Positions 23,052-35,450 of a stretch of 64,000 bases of DNA are shown piece by piece. The position numbers were made by a program, and so were the translations under genes. This stretch comes from Lytechinus pictus (taxonomy: Eukaryota > Echinodermata > Echinoidea > Temnopleuroida > Toxopneustidae): the NCBI RefSeq assembly GCF_037042905.1, contig NC_087249.1, positions 10,908,001 through 10,972,000 of the forward strand. The letters are read 5' to 3'. Within the stretch, counting starts at the first letter, position 1; every line of letters begins with the position of its first letter. The notes below the pieces were generated by a model. The model saw only the letters and a program-made list of their open reading frames with translations. It searched no databases and had not been told where the DNA came from.

Positions 23052-23700
23052 ATGTGTTCTTCTGGAAAACTTTTTGGTTTGCTCTCTCCTCTCCTTGGTA
23101 AGTTAATTTTCATCGTAACTATGATATGAATTGTAAAATTATTCTTAGGACAGTTTAGATAGAATTAACATCCACGCTGAAACTTGGTAGAACACTAGAA
23201 CCACATGTATTAGCGGCAGATTCTTGGATCGGATACTCTTTAATAATGTCACCTGCTTAGCTTAGTGTACGCTTGCTTTATTTAATATTAAGTTGGTGGT
23301 CTTCGCCTTTAAAAAATGTATCTCTATGCATATTGCAGCTTTATCCTTTAGGATTTTTTTATGTGTAAAGAATGGTATTTGGTGTAATTTTTAAACGAGT
23401 CAACTCGAAATTGAGTTCTATCAATTCGATTAGTGAGATATTGATTTAAAATATTGATAATAAATATCTAAAAGTATATCATGGAGTTCAGGTGGGCTGT
23501 TTGATTATTATAATAATAATTCATCTTAAAGTTATAGTTCTTTTTAGATAACATATCCAATTATCCTTAAAGTTATAATGTAGTTCTTTATAAATAATAT
23601 ATCCAGGCTACCCAAAGAAATCTTCTTCAACTTTTGGTATTATTCGTTAATGAGTCATTTGATCATGTTGATTATTCCTTTAAAAAGAAGGAGAAGCGGA

Positions 23701-23733
<33 letters not shown>

Positions 23734-24337
23734 AAGATAGGAAATATGAAGACGATAGGGGGCGACATTGTGAAAATGGTGGCGGTGACAGTGGTGTGAT
23801 TTTATTATTAATTGCCTGATTGTGCCTTTCATTTTCATTTCAATCTAACCCATTTTCATTTTATTTTCAGTTTTCTGTGTAATGACTGAGGCCAGTCGTG
23901 GGGCTGTAGCAATCCACATAGCCAATGTGCCTCTGAAGCAAACCCTCATGAATGTCCCAATGAATCAAGTCATGGCTGACGAATCATCCGAAACAGTCGA
24001 ATCATCCGAAACGTCCGAATCATCCGAAACGTCCGAATCATCCGAAGTATCAGCTGAATCATCCGAGACAGACGGATTAACCGAAATGGCCGAAGTCGAA
24101 ACGGGAGTCGAAACAAATACGGACACTGCTGCCAATAACGCTGGCCTCATGAACCCAGCAGTACCGATTCCTGTCCGGAGCGGGAGAAAAGTTGGCGGGA
24201 ATCTTGCTATTGCTTTCGGTGTTTTGGGGCTGGTTGCTGTGGTGGCCGTAGGAGCTTTCTTTGTTCTTCGCAGACAAAGGCGCTCTTACGTTTTAGCAAG
24301 ATATGAAGAACAGCAACTGATGATGGAGAAATCGTAA
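23052..24337 (+). CDS. G3: P16-like acidic Ser/Glu-repeat membrane protein (2 exons, 170 aa)
   Basis: Exon 1 is 23052-23097 (MCSSGKLFGLLSPLL, donor G|gtaagt); exon 2 is 23871-24337 (acceptor tttcag|TT). Same length and layout as G2: leader to about residue 23, acidic SSETSE repeats at about 52-98, helix at about 126-148, RRQRR tail. Differences from G2 and G4 include LK for QE in the motif after NVP (VPLKQT), RK for SK before the helix, and VAV for VVV inside the helix. The intron has a long T-run plus G-run absent from G2 but present in G4. The 3' UTR differs clearly from G2 and G4 just after the stop codon. Confidence 0.85.
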
Positions 24338-25250
24338 TTTATGCTCTTCACGTACTTTGTCATTTCAACTTAAAAATTGAGCTAGAGGATGAAAAAATTG
24401 TATTCTCGATTTTGAAAGCATATAGTACAACGACTAAAGTGCAATATTATGTTTTATGTAACCAAAGGGAGATTTTGCAACGGGAACGGTTTCTGCAACG
24501 TGATAAATCACAATGGCCAGTTGAGATATTTTTGACGATAGTTGGTGGACCGTGACAGCAGATCGTCCTAAGATTCGGACCTGACGAACAATTCCAAATA
24601 TATGTCGTTAGTCCAGAGTCCAGGACGACACTGCTGTTATGATTCACCGATTTTCCACGGAGACTTTTTTTCCATGAAGGTCATTTGACAATAGATTTTC
24701 TTTGTTCCAGAAGGAGTCTGCGTAGTGTTGCGAAAAAAGTAATATGATAAAGCCTTTTTTGAACCGGTCGATGGTATGTCATTCTAAATTACGTAAAAGA
24801 TTCGGACGTTCTAGATCCGGTATGACTGCGTAGCATTCGATAATAAATGGAGAGAAATAAATTCATTGTGTGACTTAGTAGAAAAACATATTTTAGTGAA
24901 CCTTTGTGAAATTGATAAATGCCTTAACATTTACCTGTCAAAATTATAATTCATGAAGATATTGAGATATTAAGACCTGTGGCAAAATCATGCACAGCTA
25001 TCATGTCTATACTTTGGTGTAGCAATGGCTTTTAGTGAAATATGATAACATTTGAACGCATTATTTCTACATTTTTGTTTCAAAATATAGTGCGATCTAT
25101 TTACACTACAGTGTAATTTAATGGTCCTCTCAGTCCTTATTTCTTGCAAAACATACTCAAACATTGTATTCATTTTTATTCGGACTCATTGTGAAACTTA
25201 ATCTGTTAATTTTGCTGTATATATTTGCATTTTGATCTTTTTGAATTTTG

Positions 25251-25256
25251 AATAAA
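25251..25256 (+). terminator. Likely polyadenylation signal of G3
   Basis: AATAAA conserved with units A and C. A second candidate lies upstream at about 24842. Confidence 0.4.
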
Positions 25257-25317
25257 TTGAGTATTTAAACAATGGGATATTCGTAACAAATTGACGTTAT
25301 TTATAGTTATTAGACAT

Positions 25318-25765
25318 CAAGATTGATTGATTGTCGGATTGATTGATTGATTGACTAGATAACTGATTAATTGGTGGTCTGTCGATTAAAGTTGATGGAT
25401 GGAAGGATGAATGGATAGATTTGGAAATGAATAAATTAGTGGATGGATGGATTGATAAATGGATTGAAAATGAAGAGACTAACGGATCAACGGGTGACTC
25501 TATAATGGTCGGTGGCATGGATAGACGTATGGAAGGATGGAAGGAAAAATTGATGGATGGATGGATGAATGGTTAGATAAATGGATGGATAGATGGATGA
25601 ATATAATAATGGATGGTTGGACTGATGGATCTATGGAATGACCGGTGGATGGATGGATTGCTGAATAGAACGATGGGTAAATGGATGGATGGAGGAAAAG
25701 ATGGATGGATGGATAGATGGATACATGGATGGATTGGTGGATGAAAAGATTGGTGGTTTAAAGGA
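25318..25765 (+). repeat. GATT/GGAT minisatellite, expanded in unit B
   Basis: Roughly twice the length of the unit-A block; repeated GGAT and GATT words with interruptions. Frames through it are Ser/His/Pro-rich artefacts. Confidence 0.85.
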
Positions 25766-26779
25766 AGAATCAAAGAAAGTGATTTGCGATTTATTTTGCG
25801 TTGCAGTGATCAATGTAGTTTGGCTGTACGCCATCTATTCCTTCCAAGTTTTATCAATCGCAAAAAAAAATTGAGCCAAGATCCGTTTAGCTTAAAGGGA
25901 AAGTGCTCTATGAGGGTAATTATGTGTCCAACCAACATTGGACATTTCTTTTGGGCATTTCTATTTATCCAGTGTTGTAAAAATTTTGCCCATTCTAAAG
26001 TAATTGCTGCTTATTTTTTAACCTTACTGGATAATATGCTTCCCGCATTGGGTAAAATACTACGCCAAATTGGTTGGACACATAATTACCCTCGTGGTGG
26101 TAAAAAAGTACCCATAATTGTCTAGAAATTTCACAGCACTTAATAATGCAAAAGTCTTTAACTCGTTTCAAACACAGGTCCTCCTCCCTCCCCCCCCCCG
26201 CTCTCTCCCCCCCCCCCCCCTCTTCCTCTCCCCATCTCATTCTTTCAATTTTGTCCCTTTTTTCTCCCTTTTTCTTTGTCTCAATCGTTGTTTGATTCTG
26301 ATTTTAATAGATATATTGAATATTGATATTCTTTCTAGCAAATATAATAATACAGAGGATAAATTTTCGAAAATAGGTAATCCAATAGAGTATGCCTGAC
26401 ATTTCACACAAAAATTTTATAATTTTCAAAGCCCACACCCCATCCCCCTCTCGGATCCGCACTGACAGCAACTATTCGGTATTCATGTTTGCTCGGTCAT
26501 CGGCAACGAAAATAGTCCGTGACGCATTTCCCTGGTCCCCAGTTAGACGGTTGTAGGGTTTATATGGTTAGATCCAACGCTGGTGAAAATGGTCAATATT
26601 GAATAATTTGGAGTTTTCTCGCCGAGGCGTAGAACGCTTTTAAGAACATAAAAAATATATTGTCAAATGCCCTTCATGACAATGAGCAGCCAAGATTATA
26701 ACGCTCAACTTAAGAATTTATCTAATCTTATTTATTCCATCAGCATACAAAATGAAAGGAAACAAAAATTATCTTCGAT

Positions 26780-27958
26780 TTATATATATTTGTGATTCAT
26801 TTGGGTCATGGGGGAGGAAGGGGTTACATAATGTAACTGGGGCTTGGGACGAGAGTCTCTTAAATTGAGTCTGTAGTCATCAATCTGCTGTCGGTCAAGA
26901 CATCGTTGGAGGTATGCCTGCATTGTACGATACCACCCCATAATCTTCTCCTGGGTGTTGGCGTCGACGTTTCTCCTGGCCATACGACAAACGATGTCGA
27001 CACGCCACGCCTCCATAGTCAGCCTTCCCTGTTGAGCAGCCTCTCGTTCTCCTATAGCCTGTTACATCTCAGGGCGTGCCAAGTCCCTCTTGACAGAAGC
27101 ATTGAAGACATCAGAATGAGCATTCTCACAGAAATTTAGGAAAGGTGAGTATGGCGGCAAAAGCTTCAGCTGAATATCTTGCTGGAAATTGGGTGGAAGT
27201 TGTGATCTTACATGTGGCCTGCCGTTGTCGTATATCAGGACGATTGATTGGTTCTCCTTGCGGGAATCGAATGGAGCACTGTCGTGCCGTCTCCGCAAGG
27301 AATTCCTCGAAAATCTCTCTGGTGATCGTCTCGGTAGAGACCATGCAGTGCAACAAGCCTTTCTTTCCTGAAACGACATAAGTGACGTTGCACCTTTTGC
27401 CTCGTTGACCATGTCACCATGGACAACTCTCCTAACAGGCTGACCTCGTTGTGCCCTTCCAAAAGAACGACGGGTCCAAATGTTGCAGCCGGTCTCGTCA
27501 ATGTGGGCGACAACTCCTTCGGCGAGAAACCATTGCGCATACTCCATTCGACGATCTAGCGTTTACTGGTGAATTCCTTCCATCCGGCACCTCCTCAGCG
27601 AACTTCAGTGTGATGAACATTCCATCTAGAGTCCTGGATATAGTTGAAATGGAAACTGTTGGCTTCCAGGTCTCTTTTCATCTGATCTAGAGTGGCCAGC
27701 AGATTAAGATCAATTATGGCCTGAAGGCGGCGAGCTCTCATGTCTTCATCGATCTTATGATTTTTGGCGCCTCCCCTCGCCAGCTTTTTGCCGTCTGCCA
27801 GTTCTGAGATAAGTTGCTACGTTGGATGTGGCTGTTGAATGTTTGATGCCCAGTGCATCAGCTAACTCAAGGTAGTCAGCTTGGTGGCCTTCAAATGCAG
27901 CGATTAGTATATCTCTATCTTCGTTGGGTATGCGCTGGTATCTTACGTGTCCTGCCAT
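26780..27958 (-). pseudogene. Broken Tc1/mariner (IS630-type) transposase, copy in unit B
   Basis: Nearly identical to the copy at 18268-19447 with the same frame breaks: N-terminal helix-turn-helix at 27755-27958, catalytic fragments at 27062-27547 (HIDETG, LIYDNGRPH, FCENAH), and a C-terminal fragment at 26780-27016 that is slightly better preserved (WRVDIVCRMARRNVDANTQE). The shared lesions show duplication with the unit, not independent transposition. Confidence 0.75.
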
Positions 27959-30900
27959 GTCGAAATGAACTGGTGTTGTAACAAGTGAATTCTGAAACTG
28001 TGTAGGCTATCTCGGTCTTACGATGTTAATTATTCTTGTTACATTCCAAATCTGTACAGCGAAGGGGGCAGTTGAGTGAGGGTAACAGAGGTGACCTTAT
28101 ACTCAATATGCTATAGACAATGTCATGTATGTGCAGAATGTACATTTATTACTCCCCTTCTCAGCTAGAATTCTGAATAGACCCATATACTTTGTTCTTG
28201 AAAACGAATAGATGAAATAACAGAGTAGATCACAACGTCAAACAGGCATTTTTCGGCACATTTAAATAGATTTGTAAAAACTTGTAACATTTATTCCCCT
28301 GAATTCTTAACTTGAATGATCCCTTCAAAAAAAAAAAAAGAATTCCAATCGCTAATTTAAAAGCTGGAAATGATGCTTCGATATTCAATGACTATTTTGA
28401 ATGCTAACTGGCTCGTTTCTAAATTAAATGAAAAGAACACACAAACCTTCGATAAACATCCTATATTGAAATAAAAAAATATTTCATGACAATTTGCACG
28501 GCAAAAACCGATCTACGCTGATTTAAATGCCAAAAGTATTGATTCAAATTAAAATCGAATTCAACGGAGATCAATATTCAATATTTTATAAATGAATCAT
28601 ACCTTGCAATACAATCCAGTAATGCAACCATTTAATTATTCCTGATCAATTCACTGTAAAGAATTATAGGTGTATCCTATAATTACAATAATAATGATGA
28701 TGATGATGATTGTCATAGCCATGGGGAGGGTGTGATGACTTGTTGGTCTAGTGGCAACTTCTTAAATACAGAACTCAGACAAAGTAACAATTGAGACAAT
28801 ATTTAAAGGAAATTTAATTCAATTTCAATCTTCAAATTCAAGTGTTCCTCGGAACAATTACATCACTTCAAAACATAAAGTATGGAAAAGTATTCAATAT
28901 AAATCAATTATCGAAATCAATGGAGATCAATATTCAATATTTTATATATTAATCTTACATAGCAATACAATCCAGTATTGCAACCATTGATTATTCCTGA
29001 TCAATTCACTATAAAGAATTGTCGATGTATCCAAATATAACCAAACAGTTTACTGTATTACTGCTTTAAAGTCCAAAAGTTCTTTTATTTCTATAGCTTC
29101 ATTTCTTTAAAATATGGAACCTGATCTGGAGAAGTTCTTGGGAATATTGAAATCAACTCGTTGACCGTCTAACATGGTCGAAGTCCTTCGACGTTCGCCT
29201 TGACTGACTCAACTTGACTAGTGTAGACTTAACATCATACTGTAGTTTACATCGGGTTTACACCTCTATGCTTGAGAAACGCCTTCACTCAATGGACATC
29301 ATAACGTCGTCCTTAATACTGTCGACGTCAACGCCATAGTTTAACTGGCGACAAAGCTTGGAAGACTGGGGCAGCCCATGTCCAGTACAGACAAATTTTG
29401 TGCAACATAGCTAGAAAAATATAAAAAAAACTGCCACGCCTTGTTTCTAGATGTACAACCTAAACATGCTAGCTGATGCTACCAAACCCTAACTGGCTAG
29501 CCGCTGCGGCTGCTCTTACAGAGAACTCGGAGGTCTTGCCTCTCAGATTCCTAAGCTTCAAGTGACAACTACTAACTAGGGTTCCTCCCATATAAGAATT
29601 CCTATCTAAGCCCAAGCTACTTAAATATTGCATTCACCTGCTTATAACAAAAACCTTGAATTTTTTTTGAGAATATGCTAATAGCCAACTGCACTGCATA
29701 ACTCTGGACCAAAAAAAAAATCATGACCAAAACAAACTATTTGCGTCACTGGCATAGATAGACATGACTTGTAACAATGTTTATGATAACTATAATAATA
29801 ATAATAATAATAATGATAATACTAATAATAATAATAATAATGATTATAATAAATATGATAATAATAATAATAATTTTTCAATTCAATTCAATTCTTTATT
29901 CCATTTCCATTCAAAACATAATACAAAGTAATATAAAGTAATACAAATCAAGTACAATTTTACAGACGAGCATTCTTACTTCTTAAAACAAAAACAGTAT
30001 TGAGCATAGATGGAAATGCGGGGGGTCCACTAAAAAGCAAAGCTTGTAAAGTGTGGATCACCCTTGGAAATGAAGAAAATATAGTCGACTTATTCATATA
30101 TGCGTATATATACAGGAAAGAAAAAAGAGAAAGAACAAAACGGTCGAAATCATAATGATACATAGATGAATAAATTGCAAAACCAATAACATTATTTATA
30201 TAAAGTTTTAGACATCGACGATATAAGTACCCTACCTTGCACTTTCAATCTGGTTTGGTGGGACAGCACATTTTCCATACCAGCGGTTGATTATGTTTGC
30301 ATATAATAAAACAAAATCCAAAAATCCAAAAAAAATGTAATGCAAAGAAAAATCAGTAAATGTTCTTCTAATAGGGCATCCAATCGATGTGTTTTAAAGT
30401 CCTTCGGAGAGGATGCATATATCCTTCGTTCCCTATTTCTTTATTAGAGCGAGTTTTCGCTCAGTGGCGTACGGGACTTTAAGCGACGAGGGAGTATGGT
30501 AAGCCTTTTTAACATTTATTCCTATTTCTGAATTCTTGATATCAAGAAATATAAAAGTAAATTTTAAAAGGGCTTGCCGTTCGCCCGCGTCGCTGAGAGT
30601 ACAGCTTACGCCGCTAATCAAACACTCGCCAACATCAAAACAATAGGTAAAAAATCAAATTAATGAATTATGACATATTGATATGGCTTGATGAACCTAC
30701 ATTGAAACAAAGTGACTGATAGTATTCGATGTTCTATTCCTGTCTGTGGAAGAATGAAATCCAGTATTCGACATACGGGACGGGAAAATGATTCATCAAT
30801 TTAAGGTCAAATTTGTGCTAAAATTTGATATTGATAATCATTGCTTGTTTATTTAAGCAATCAACAAAACTTTGATGGAAAATTTCGTCCGAATTCGAGC

Positions 30901-31091
30901 ATTATTAATAATGTCCTTGTTAATTTAGCGATGTTTAATTGAAAATAATAATTAAAGGAGACCAGTGCCAATGTATAGTTCACCTTTTGATAGTCAGTAG
31001 TCCCTTGTGTTACAGATATCAACTTTGACATGTGTCCCAGCTGAATATTTTTTATAATCATTATTAGTCATTTTTAGTTTGATCGGAAATG

Positions 31092-31099
31092 TATAAATA
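31092..31099 (+). promoter_or_regulatory. TATA box of G4
   Basis: TATAAATA lies 140 bp before the start codon. Confidence 0.7.
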
Positions 31100-31231
31100 T
31101 TGGTGCGAAAAGCCATATTTTTCATACCTTAATCCGGTTCATTGCAGATTCACTAGAAAACCAGCCAGGTGAATACTCCAACTCCTTTCTTTTTACGTGA
31201 AATCTTCGGATTTTAGCATCCCGCCATAAAT

Positions 31232-32513
31232 ATGTGTTCTTCTGGAAAACTTTTTGGTTTGCTCTCTCCTCTCCTTGGTAAGTTAATTTTCATCGTAACT
31301 ATGATATGAATTGTAAAATTATTCTTAGGACAGTTTAGATAGAATTAACATCCACGCTGAAACTTGGTAGAACACTAGAACCACATGTATTAGCGGCAGA
31401 TTCTTGGATCGGATACTCTTTAATAATGTCACCTGCTTAGCTTAGTGTACACTTGCTTTATTTGATATTAAGTTGGTGGTCTTTGCCTTTAAAAAATGTA
31501 TCTCTATGCATATTGCAGCTTTATCCTTTTAGGATTTTTTATGTGTAAAGAATGGTAATTGATGTAATTTTTAAACGAGTCAACTCGAAATTGAGTTCTA
31601 TCAATTCGATTAGTGAGATATTGATTTAAAATATTAATAATAAATATCTAAAAGTATATCATGGAGTTCAGGTGGGCTGTTTGATTATTAGAATAATAAT
31701 TCATCTTAAAGTTATAGTTCTTTTTAGATAACATATCCAATTATCCTTAAAGTTATAATGTAGTTCTTTATAAATAATATATCCAGGCTACCCAAAAAAA
31801 TATTCTTCAACTTTTGGTATTATTCGTTAGTGAGTCATTTGATCATGTTGATTATTCCTTTAAAAAGAAGGAGAAGCGGATAATTTTTTTTTTTTTGGGG
31901 GGGGGGGAGAAGATAGGAAATATGAAGACGATGGGGGGCGACATTGTGAAAATGGTGGCGGTGACAGTGGTGTGATTTTATTATTAATTGCCTGATTGTG
32001 CCTTTCATTTTCATTTCAATCTAACCCATTTTCATTTTACTTTCAGTTTTCTGTGTAATGACTGAGGCCAGTCGTGGGGCTGTAGCAATCCACATAGCCA
32101 ATGTGCCTCAGGAGCAAACCCTAATGAATGTCCCAATGAATCAAGTCATGGCTGACGAATCATCCGAAACAGTCGAATCATCCGAAACGTCCGAATCATC
32201 CGAAACATCCGAATCATCCGAAGTATCAGCCGAATCATCCGAGACAGACGGATTAACCGAAATGGCCGAAGTCGAAACGGGAGTCGAAACAAATACGGAC
32301 GCTGCTGCCAATAACGCTGGCCTCATGAACCCAGCAGTACCGATTCCTGTCCGGAGCGGGAGCAAAGTTGGCGGGAATCTTGCTATTGTTTTCGGTGTTT
32401 TGGGGCTGGTTGCTGTGGTAGTCGTAGGAGCTTCCTTTGTTCTTCGCAGACAAAGGCGCTCTTACGTTTTAGCAAGATATGAAGAACAGCAACTGATGAT
32501 GGAGAAATCGTAA
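31232..32513 (+). CDS. G4: P16-like acidic Ser/Glu-repeat membrane protein (2 exons, 170 aa)
   Basis: Exon 1 is 31232-31277 and exon 2 is 32047-32513, with the same splice sites as G3. Exon 1 (MCSSGKLFGLLSPLL) and the intron match G3, whereas exon 2 and about 0.5 kb of 3' flank match G2 almost base for base (VPQEQT, RSGSKV, helix with VVVV). The predicted protein has only two differences from G2 in exon 2 (Ala for Thr before ANNAGL; Ser for Phe in the helix). Layout: leader to about 23, acidic repeats at about 52-98, helix at about 126-148, RRQRR tail. The mosaic pattern points to gene conversion or unequal exchange. Confidence 0.85.
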
Positions 32514-33412
32514 TTTATGCTCTTCACTTGGTCATCTCAACTTAACAATGGAGTCAGAGGATGAAAAAAAATGTATTCTTGATGTTGAACGCATATAGTA
32601 CAACAACTAAACTGCTCTGTATTATGTAACCATAGGGATATTGCAATTGCAATGGGGACGGATTCTACAATATGGTAAATCAATTGAAAATGCTCGTCAT
32701 AACACTGTGAACAGCTTAGAGGTCTTTGCCAATGGTTGGTCGACCGGGACAGCAGATCGTCCTTAGATTTGGACCTGACGAAAAATTGCAAATTTGTGGT
32801 TTGTCCAGAGTCCAGGACGACACTGCTGTTATTCACCGATTTTCCACAGAGACTCCTTTGTCATGAAGGTCCTTTGACAATATATTTTCTGTGTTCTAGA
32901 AGGCGTCTGCGTACTGGTTGCGAAAAGAGTCATACGACGAAGCCTACTTCAAACTGGTCGATGGTATGTCATTCTAAATCACGTAAAAGATTCGGACGTT
33001 TTAGATCTGGTATGACTGCATAGCATTCGATAGTATGGGGGAGAAGTAATTGTATTTTGTAACTACTCAAAATGTGTAACCTTCGTGAAATTGATAATTC
33101 CTTAAAATTTACCTGTCAAAATTCTAGTTCATGAAGATATTGAGATATAAAGACCCGTGGCAAATATTCCATGTACAGTTATTATGTCTATGCTTATATT
33201 TTTTGTACCAATGGCTTTTATTGAAATATGATAAGATTTTAACGCATTATTTTTCCTTTTTTTCAAACGAAGTGCAATGTATTTACATTACGGTATTTAA
33301 TTCTTATATATTTTGCAAATTATATTCAATCATTGTATTCATTTTTTTTTCTTACTTATTGTAAAACTTAATTATGCTGTATATATTTGCATTTTGATCT
33401 TAATGAAATTTG

Positions 33413-33418
33413 AATAAA
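33413..33418 (+). terminator. Likely polyadenylation signal of G4
   Basis: AATAAA at the same place as in the other units, in sequence that is otherwise more diverged from A and B. Confidence 0.4.
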
Positions 33419-34394
33419 TGGAGTATTTATTCAAACAATGGGACATTCGTAACACATGGACGTTATTTATATAGTTATTAGACATCGAGATTGATTGATT
33501 GGATAACTGGCTGATTGGTGGTTGGTCGATTAATGATGTTGATGGGTAGAAGGATGAATGGATAGATTTGGAAATGAATAGAAATTGATAGAGGATGGGT
33601 GGATGGATGGATGGGTGAATAGATGGATAAATGGATTGAAAATGAAGAGACCAACGGATGACTGTATAAGAAGCTGGTTTGTGGCATGAATAGACTAGGA
33701 ACGATGAAGGAAGAATTGATGGATGGATGAATGGTTGGACCGATGGATGGAATATCCGTTGGATGGATGGCTAGAAGGATTTTTGGATGGATGGATGATT
33801 AGATGGATGGCTTGATGGATGAATAAAAGAGATTGGTGGTTGAAAGGAAGAATCAAAGAAAGTGATATGCGATTTATTTTGCCTTGGATGAAGCAATGTA
33901 GTTTGGCTCTACGCCATCTCTTCCTTCCAAGTTTATTAATCGCAAACAAAAACTTAAGCCAAGATTCGTCTGGCTTAAAGTTAACACAGGTTATAATATA
34001 GTTTTTACAGCACTTTATAATGACAAAGTCTTTAACTTGTTTCGAACACAGCCCCCCTCTGCTCCCCTCTCATTCTCTCTTTTTTTATTCGTCTTTCTTT
34101 GTCTCAATCGTTGTTTGATTCTGATTTCAATAGATATATTGCATATCAATATTCATTTTGGCAAATATTACAGAGGATAATTTTTCGAAAATAGGTTATC
34201 TTTATAGAATATGCCTGACATTTCACACAACAAATATTATGATTAAACAATATGTCAATCATTCATCAATAACACGGTTAAAACGAATCCTTGTCAGTAT
34301 ATAGTCAACCAATCAATCCATCCATATCCACTCTTCGATTAATCAATAACTTCATCTAATTATCTAATAAAAAACATTAGCAGTCATATTGCCA

Positions 34395-34500
34395 CAGTCA
34401 CACTAGCGAAACCGGCTCCAGATCGTTCAAAGCTATTACCTCACATTCGGACGACCGATCATCAGTCGGTTTGGAGTCGAATGCGTTGGTGTAACTGTGT
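34395..34500. mobile_element. Foldback MITE family 1 (copy downstream of unit C)
   Basis: Left arm ACAGTCACACTAGCGAAACC and right arm TTGGAGTCGAATGCGTTGGTGTAACTGTG are inverted and loosely complementary. Other copies are at about 35311-35428, 41434-41541, 47698-47813 and 48932-49305, plus interrupted copies near 533-800 and 54618-54672. Confidence 0.65.
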
Positions 34501-34667
34501 AACATCCATGATCATCCAGGGGCCAGGTTCCCGTTTCATAACGACTTGTTACAATGCATAATTTATATAAGTTCACTATTAGCCAATCAAATCGAATTAT
34601 TTCAGTAGCTTAAAACTGTTGTTGCACATTCGTTATTGCAACAAGTCTTACGCAACGGATCCCAGGG

Positions 34668-34937
34668 CCCCGTCTTACAAAGAGTTACGATTGATCCGAT
34701 CAATCGTAACTCTATGGAAATCCATCAGTTTCATATTTTTTTCTACAGGAAATTTGCAAAATGTCCTTTGTAAACAAAAAGGAACACACTGAATTACCAA
34801 GAAAACAATGGATTTATGAATATACAACAAATCTGGAAAACATTTTGAACAAACGTGCATTTTAGATGTTGACGGTGCTGGCTTTCCATAGTTGCAATTG
34901 ATTGGATCGATCGCAACTCTTTGTAAGACGGGCCCCA
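34668..34937. mobile_element. Foldback element with GGGCCCCGTCTTACAAAGAGT ends
   Basis: Left end GGGCCCCGTCTTACAAAGAG and right end CTCTTTGTAAGACGGGCCCC are exact complements. The arms continue, with inner ATCGATCGCAACTCT and GAGTTACGATTGATCC similarity, to about 60 bp. The insert sits inside or beside another foldback sequence (about 34528-34670). Related material is at about 37070-37310. Confidence 0.75.
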
Positions 34938-35245
34938 GATCTCACTTGCAGGCAACTTTACCACCATTAATCAAGACAAATTGAAAACTGTATGCATTTC
35001 TTGATCATTTTAATAATTGTCATATCTTAGAGCATGTAAAGCAAAATAGTAAAACCATAGAACACCATTTTGTGTCTGCTACACATACAAGTTATAGGAA
35101 AATCATCATCGCAATATAAATATTATATTGATTGACATTAGAGCTGACATTTCATTCGAAATAATTACACGTATAGGCATTTGTATTTGACAAATTTGAC
35201 AAAGTAAAGCAATCTTAGAATTATTTTTAAAAAAAGTTCTTCACT

Positions 35246-35251
35246 TTATTT
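35246..35251 (-). terminator. Possible polyadenylation signal of G5
   Basis: TTTATT on the plus strand (AATAAA on the gene strand) about 200 bp past the stop codon. Confidence 0.4.
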
Positions 35252-35310
35252 TTTATTTATTTTTTTACTGATAGTTGTTTCACGAGGATTTTTCATGAGT
35301 ATGACAACGC

Positions 35311-35428
35311 TACAGTTACACCAACGAAACTGACTCCAAATCCGACAAATGTTGTGCATTGGAAATAACGTAACTGCATTCGTCTGTCTGGGGTCGGTTT
35401 CGCCGCTGTAACTGTGCCTGTGGCATAA
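35311..35428. mobile_element. Foldback MITE family 1 copy in the 3' flank of G5
   Basis: ACAGTTACACCAACGAAACTG at one end and GGTTTCGCCGCTGTAACTGTG at the other. It lies within 25 bp of the G5 stop codon, between it and the possible polyadenylation signal, so it would be transcribed in the G5 3' UTR. Confidence 0.65.
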
Positions 35429-35450
35429 GATTAGGCAATGAAATATACGA

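Larger units (their letters stand above)
21984..30161. repeat. Tandem unit B (about 8.18 kb) carrying G3 and a transposase pseudogene
   Basis: Colinear with unit A over its whole length apart from the unit-A insertions and a longer GGAT minisatellite here. Many single-base differences show that the duplication is not brand new. Confidence 0.85.
30162..34240. repeat. Tandem unit C (about 4.1 kb, truncated) carrying G4
   Basis: Matches units A and B from ATAGATGAATAAATT to the CATTTCACACAACAAAT region and then stops. The transposase part is missing and different foldback elements follow. Confidence 0.8.
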
